A stretch of DNA of 64,000 nucleotides, from NCBI GenBank assembly GCA_029204225.1, contig CM055095.1, positions 22,202,006 to 22,266,005 on the forward strand. The letters are read 5' to 3'. This document shows, one piece after another, positions 58,540 through 64,000 of this stretch. Each line of letters opens with the position of its first letter. Position 1 is the stretch's first letter. The notes under the pieces were generated by a model that saw only the letters and a list, made by a program, of their open reading frames with translations, did no database searches and was not told the origin of the DNA. The translations under genes and the position numbers were made by a program. The stretch comes from Diphasiastrum complanatum. Its lineage: Eukaryota; Streptophyta; Lycopodiopsida; Lycopodiales; Lycopodiaceae.

Positions 58540-60835
58540 ATGAAGAAAGCTGTTGAAGTTCACAATTGGATTACTACTTATGATATGACTACTTGTAATG
58601 CTGCTGGCCCGGATGATAAAAATCTTTGTCTTATTGATTTGATGTACATCATGGATTGGATCAATATTTATATGAATTTTATTAAAAAAAAGATATCCCT
58701 TAGCATGATTGAGAAAATTTATATGGACCTCTCTAATTATGTTGAACGAATTGCTGCCGAGGAAACATTTTGTAATACACATATTCGAAAAGTATTTGCT
58801 TGTCTGAAAAAAGAAAATGGTGACTCCTCTCTTGATACCCTTGTCCCTTCTACTGCTCCTACTTCACCGCACCCTCTAATTTTTATCGAGGACCTTGATG
58901 AAGATAGTGCTTCTCAACTAGAGTCTTTCTCACAAGAAATCTGTGATGTGGGAAATCAATCTGCCTTTGAATTTTGTCAAGCCAATAGTTGCCAAGTACC
59001 ATTGGTACCTAGTCGTATCATTGAGTTTAAATCTGCAAAAACTGCTTATAAACTTTGGAGCCTTCCCTCTGTCAACTTCCTTGCACCTATCTCTATTTAA
59101 CTCTGGATCGCTCTTGCTCATCTCACGAGGTCCAAGCTTGAAAGCTTGCTGCTTTGCATAAGAATCCTTCTTTTGATACTCCTATTGCCTTTGATACTGT
59201 TATCAAGATGAGCAGATTTGAACCTTCAAGATGTCCTTCTGAGCATACCTAGGCTAGAACTAGAGGCCATTTTGACACTGGCTTTAATAGAACGAACCTT
59301 CATCAAGCTAGAATCTGGAACTGGAAAAGACCCTTCTTTAAGTGCAAATGCGGTGATAAATGCAAAAACAATTCTTCCATCATATGGTTTGATCACTCTA
59401 TCTGGTATATAATGAATAATCTTTCCATTTTCTTTCCTGGTGCATCTCTGCAAAATCAGCTTAATGCCTTCTTCCTTTGGTTGCATAAACCAGCTAGAGA
59501 GGTTGTCAAGTCCCACCTTGTCTTTCTGTTTATCCGACAATACATGATTGATGATGCCATTGAACTTTCCATAAACCCTACTGCTAAGCTCCTTGCACAC
59601 CTTGGCGACGCTGAAAACGTTCGAGAAATTGAACGCCTTTTGAAGAAACCTAGCTTCTCTACCTTGCAAGACAAATACTTCCAGAATACTAGCAAAAGAA
59701 CGGGTTCCTTCAATCTGGACAATCCAAGCTCAGTCATATCAGGCAGTGGAAATAAGAAGAAGTGGAAGTACTTTCCAAACAAAGGCAAAGAAGGACAAAG
59801 CAGTGGTGGAAAGGGAGATCTTCTTATCAGAAAGCTGAACTTTTACCATGATTGATCCATGTGCAGGAAGATATAGAAGAAACAAGGATATTGGAGGTCA
59901 GCAATACTGGTAGACGACGACTAGTGGTTAGAAGAGACAGAGGGAAGTTCTTTTTGCATTTACGTTATTATAACAGATGCTTTGAGAGGATTGATGTTAA
60001 ACAATTATATGCTGAAACCTTACTTCATATTTTTGGTCAAATTGATGAAACTTTTGAGCCTATTATATTTGGTTGGTCTTATTTTCCACATTTGAAGCAT
60101 GAATGGTATAAACCCTTTCAAGTTTTTTGTGATTTCAATGTTGACAACATTCCACCTTGTACTTGCGCTTACAATAAACGTTTTAAAGAGTTCGTTTCTA
60201 AAATTTTTGGGCATGTTGTCTCGATGGATACTGGAATTATTAGAAGCAAAGTTTTAAAGAATAACTTGAATAAAGATCTTAATCATATCCCATTTCGCCA
60301 GTCTAATATAAGTGAGGTGTCTTTAGAACTTTATCGTGGATGGTTTGAATTGGCAAGTTTTTTACCTACTTATCAAAATATTGATCATGAGATTGTTATG
60401 GAACATGCCTTGATTTGCAAAGATGTTGTTACAAACTTTTTGAAAAATACCAAGTGGCTACATGGAAAAAGGGTTATGAGTAACAAACTTACAAATGCCA
60501 TTAATGAATGTAATTGGATTACTACCAATCTATATGTTAATGGTGTGGATAAGGTGCAACATAACCCGGGTTTAATGTGCATCTACTTTGTAAGAAGTTT
60601 GGCTTTGGTTAGACTGTCTAGTCTTGATTTTGCCCCGTTTCCAAATGAAAATGATAATACACTATATGTGGCTATGGTTAAAATTCAAGATACTTTTGCT
60701 ACTAAAATACCTGATTTTCTAATAGGGAAAGAAGAATTACCTTTCTTACTGAGGATACAAGGTTTGTCCATCTACAATCTAACGTTCTGGAAAGCATGGA
60801 TTTGCTCAGGACTAAATATAGCAATACAAAACTAG
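58540..60835 (+). mobile_element. Penelope-like retroelement, copy B (5' part and RT N-terminal part)
   Basis: Contains 58540-59100 ('MKKAVEVHNWITTYDMTTCN', a 186-codon frame absent from copy A), then frame 0 through 59855 with TGA near 59140 and TAG 59250-59252, then an open 327-codon frame 59852-60835. This last frame has 'FLHLRYYNRCFERIDVKQLY', 'CTCAYNKRFKEFVSKIFGHV' and 'MDTGIIRSKVL', intact where copy A is shifted. Similarity to copy A runs 59336-60752; afterwards copy B diverges, so the YIDD palm is missing. A shared parent element is certain; the Penelope assignment is an inference from motif order. Confidence 0.6.
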
Positions 60836-62042
60836 TTTTTTTGGTTTAAGCAGAACATGTATAGTTTTTTCTATCAACCCAATAACACAAATGCTCATCA
60901 ATTAATAATGAACATCATTTGACACATCTTCCTCTAAAAGACGATGTGTTTTGAGTTTGTAGGTTTGAGTAAGACAAGTTATTCAACTTGCAAGCTATGT
61001 GATAATGATTTTCTCAAAGTTGGCATGTCGATCTCTTCTAGGTGATTTTGAATTAAAATGTATGTTGTTTTTGTTTTTTCCAGATCACAAGACGATTTTG
61101 TTTTCATTTTTCAACATGAATTACTCGCAAACTTTCAATCTTGTGTAGTATATATCAACTAAAAACTAGAACACTTGCAAACTTTTGAATCACTATCTTT
61201 TTTGTTTTACATTACAATATTTCCTTTTCATTTTCCAACACCTAACAATTTTGAGCATACTCTTAAACAACAAAGCTTGTTGTGATAATTCATACTCATG
61301 TTGTTTACTGGTTAAATGTCAAGTATCTCTAGCTATCACAATTATAGATTTTCTTGTGGTATTTTATCATTTTCATTGAATCATTGTGGGTTTATTCTAA
61401 GGTTTTGTCAAAAGTACTTTGTGAGCCCTGCCCAACATGCCTAGACATGTTGTAGCATCTATTTGCACTAACTTGTGGGACAATAAATATGCTTTGCTCC
61501 TTTTTCATGTGAATTTGAGCCCCCAATCTTGGGCAAGTATAACAAGAGTTTGGTTATCAATTTTAATCAATACTCAAGCCTACTAAATATTTTTTCCCCA
61601 TAGAATTGGTTGTTATTGAGAACCATAGATATAGGGTTTGTAAAACCTGTGTTGTTATCCTATTGATAAAGTCTGGCCTTTTAACAAGTAGATGAAAGCC
61701 AAAGAATTGCAAAATAATAAGACATTTGACTACAGTGGGGGAGATCTTATTGAATGTTAGTAGCTTGATATTCATATAATCTTATATTTTTGTAAGCATC
61801 TTGTAAAATATTCAACTTTCACCTTTTTTTTCACAAACTTTACTATCAACTAATTACAAAGTACAAGAAATCATGATCATAAGCATATATATTTTTCATG
61901 AAGAGTCGGCTATCACAATAGCAAGTCTCTCAATCAATACGTCCAAATATTTTCTTGCATCATCTTCTTCCAAATATTCTAGACAAGTATAACACCACCC
62001 ACGTTCCAAAGCTATATAGTAATTGCACCGCCAAAGGCTATA
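60836..62042. other. No feature recognised
   Basis: A/T-rich sequence without a supportable frame or repeat. Confidence 0.45.
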
Positions 62043-62620
62043 TCATTGAGAATTGAATATCCAATGGTAATATGGGCCTGAAACCCACATGGAAATATCT
62101 CTCAAAGGATTGGGTGGTATATTGCCACAGGTTTTTATGATAGTTGAAAGAACATGCTGAGAGGATTCCACTTCAAATTGGAAAATGATGCACATCCTAA
62201 TAACATCAGAATCCAGATCCTCTATAATTGACTTTAAAGGATTGCTACATAATTCGAGAGCAAACACTTGTAACTTGGCAAGATTGATGTTTCTCATTAT
62301 GACTAATATCTTGCTCCATGTGCTAGGTAGGGTGGCCATTAGAGCTCCCCATTTCTTGTTGAACCAGACAAAAGTATTATGCATGTCTTGAATGGATTAT
62401 GGCATCACATGGATTACAGATTTTACAATAGTTGATTTTTCGAGCTTAAGTGGCCCCTTGAAAAAATCAATGGTGGTCTTTGCTTGAAAAGATATTGAGT
62501 GTTGTTGTTGGATTAACCAAATGTTACATCAAATGTTGTACCACATAGTTGACCACCTTGTGTTCACGAGTGGTGACAAACAAGTGCAATCCATAAAAAG
62601 ATGTTGTGGATGATGTGTTT
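62043..62620 (-). pseudogene. Possible LINE C-terminal (zf-RVT-like) remnant
   Basis: The minus-strand frame reads 'HLFMDCTCLSPLVNTRWS', 'WLIQQQHSISF', 'FVWFNKKWGAL' with two stops. Cys/His/Trp spacing resembles the zinc-binding region after LINE RTs. Weak. Confidence 0.3.
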
Positions 62621-62935
62621 ATTGCTTTCCTGCAATACTTTTTGCTTTGGGAACTCATTTAGATGTGCTTGATGGATTTTGTACTTTTCCAAGTTGGGAG
62701 AGAGCTCGTGGGGGTATGGGGGACCCTCATGGGAATTGAGAGTGGGAGACGACTCTATGAGCAGGTGGTGGTGGTTTAGGAATCTCGCACGACCTAATAA
62801 GTGGCCCCGATGGTGGAGCACCGTTTTTGCCACTAATGTCGTTAATTTCGAAATTTTCACTAATTCCTACTTTTCTATATATGTCTCTCTCTTCCTTCAT
62901 CCTATTCTTCGCTTTAATAGTAACTATACCGTCTC

Positions 62936-62940
<5 letters not shown>

Positions 62941-62972
<32 letters not shown>
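62941..62972 (+). repeat. Short (CT)n tract upstream of the right-end gene
   Basis: About 16 CT units followed by 'cgatctcgatcgatcgatcga'. C/T-rich tracts are common in plant promoters and 5' leaders, and this one lies about 650 bp before the probable start codon. Confidence 0.85.
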
Positions 62973-62974
<2 letters not shown>

Positions 62975-62999
62975 CTCGATCGATCGATCGACCTTGCGA

Positions 63000-63619
63000 G
63001 CGCGCTATGGGCCTGGCTGCGATCGGAAGTAGGCCACTGAGAAGGTATATCTAACCTCAATTCTGCTCAAGCTCAGTCTGATCTAGAAAGGTTGTGTATA
63101 CGATATAGCTTCGAATTTCGCAAGTGATTCCGATCAGAGCGATCAGAATTCAAGCACGATCTGGTTGCGGTGATTGAGCACCTGCTGCTCTGCATTAACT
63201 TGTTGTTTGTCTGAATGCCGCTGAAGTATTATGGTAGATAGGTAAGAATGCTGGATGGGATGTAGAGGGAGTGTAAAAGCTCGATGATCATTGGCCCATG
63301 ACGTGATGTGATTTTCCACGCAGTTGAATTGGCAGTAGATGTAGCGATCATTCAGACTTCAGTCTTAGCCATCGTCGTCGCATTAGCGTTCGTAAAATAG
63401 TAATTAGCAGCTATGGGAAAAAGAAACCGTGAGATTATGCCGTGAGTAAGCAATATCAGTCATAATGGCGCTGCAAATACAGTATCAAGCCTTCCCCTCC
63501 CTACATTTCATTCAGGAGCAGAAAAGGTTGAACTTTGGGTCTAATGGACGCGACGTTCCAGTAGTAAACGGGAGGAAAGAGACCAACTACTGTGTTCAAA
63601 GCATGCAGTTTTAGTGAAG
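63000..63619 (+). promoter_or_regulatory. Probable 5' leader of the right-end gene, with candidate intron and uORF
   Basis: A candidate donor (AAG|GTATAT, GT at 63044) and acceptor ('ctacatttcattcag' ending 63515) would remove a 5'-UTR intron. A short upstream ORF starts at ATG 63007 ('MGLAAIGSRPLR'). Composition is less A/T-rich than the transposon DNA to the left. Confidence 0.4.
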
Positions 63620-64000
63620 ATGAAGCAACGAAAGTATACAGCAGATCGCAAAGGCAGTCCCAGTTCTCCAAAAAGTATTTTACAACTTCCTGAAAGTCCT
63701 TCAAGTTCCTCTTCTAGTTTCCAAAAGGTTTTTGATGGCGAAGAACGTAGTTGTGCTTGCTCCTCGGAATCCCTTCATCAAGAACTGTCTCACTCTGCTG
63801 CTCTCTCTTGGGTTCGTAGAATTCCATGGACTTCTCACAGCTCTCCTTCTGCTCCCAACGATCGTAAGCTACTGTTGAAAAATCAGTTGAAGAAGCATCT
63901 ACATTCCCTGCACACAAGAAGGGCTGGTTCTTCCAAAGGAGAGTCTGATGAGAAAGTGTCGTGCCAGTTTTCTACATCGACCCCCTTTCGAATTATTTCT
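63620..64000 (+). CDS. 5' end of an unrecognised protein-coding gene, cut by the window
   Basis: ATG at 63620 opens a frame of 127 codons still open at base 64000; the nearest in-frame stop upstream is TAA at 63542-63544, with no earlier ATG. The product starts 'MKQRKYTADRKGSPSSPKSI' and is rich in Ser, with basic patches ('KLLLKNQLKKHLHSLHTRR') and the segment 'SWVRRIPWTSHSSPSAPND'. No signal peptide or membrane segment is seen. It is not transposon-like, and its codon texture resembles a host gene. I do not recognise the family; the C-terminal domain beyond the window would decide. Confidence 0.6.
   Translation, partial: MKQRKYTADRKGSPSSPKSILQLPESPSSSSSSFQKVFDGEERSCACSSESLHQELSHSAALSWVRRIPWTSHSSPSAPNDRKLLLKNQLKKHLHSLHTRRAGSSKGESDEKVSCQFSTSTPFRIIS

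Overview
The window reads as nuclear DNA of a large, repeat-rich land-plant genome. It holds a spliced gene with small exons, multi-kilobase introns and GT..AG junctions, nested LTR retrotransposons, plant-type non-LTR (LINE) fragments, long (CT)n microsatellites and no operon-like organisation. Intron size and transposon style would fit a fern, lycophyte or gymnosperm, but I cannot name the species from sequence alone. I see no tRNA or rRNA gene and no CRISPR array.

Layout. (1) 926-12378, + strand: seven C-terminal exons of a plant CLASP gene (microtubule-associated CLIP-associating protein), with the stop at 12376-12378. One exon carries a one-base insertion that breaks the frame. Two introns (5.1 and 4.4 kb) are filled with LINE debris. 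(2) 12.4-21 kb: low-information DNA, a possible solo LTR, a decayed minus-strand coiled-coil transposon ORF, and an LTR element remnant (repeat-containing ORF, polypurine tract, 830-bp LTR) ending inside a Ty3/gypsy element. (3) 21-44 kb: a nest built on two Ty3/gypsy elements. A plus-strand RT stops at about 22838 and its RNase H-integrase continues on the minus strand at about 41771. A minus-strand gag ends at about 22849 and its protease-RT continues on the plus strand at about 41772. The simplest reading is an 18.9-kb inversion. The gag has also been split twice: by an 8.4-kb LTR element with 3.1-3.4-kb LTRs (22992-31404, duplication TTTGA) and by a 5.28-kb Ty1/copia element (32094-37374, duplication AATAA). 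Removing each insertion with one copy of its duplication keeps the gag frame. (4) 44-50 kb: a long transposon accessory ORF broken almost only by TAG codons, its LTR, and a minus-strand gypsy pol fragment flanked by LTRs of the same family in opposite orientation. (5) 51.1-52.1 kb: a decayed, intron-containing, unrecognised minus-strand gene. (6) 52.2-61 kb: two copies of a retroelement whose reverse transcriptase looks Penelope-like, with long (CT)n tracts. (7) 62.9-64 kb: the 5' end of a probable host gene (ATG at 63620) running off the window.

The probable host genes are the CLASP end and the right-end gene; nearly everything else is transposon-derived and mostly defective. The points most worth follow-up are the inversion, the nested insertions with exact target duplications, the TAG-biased stop pattern, the Penelope-like copies and the CLASP frameshift.
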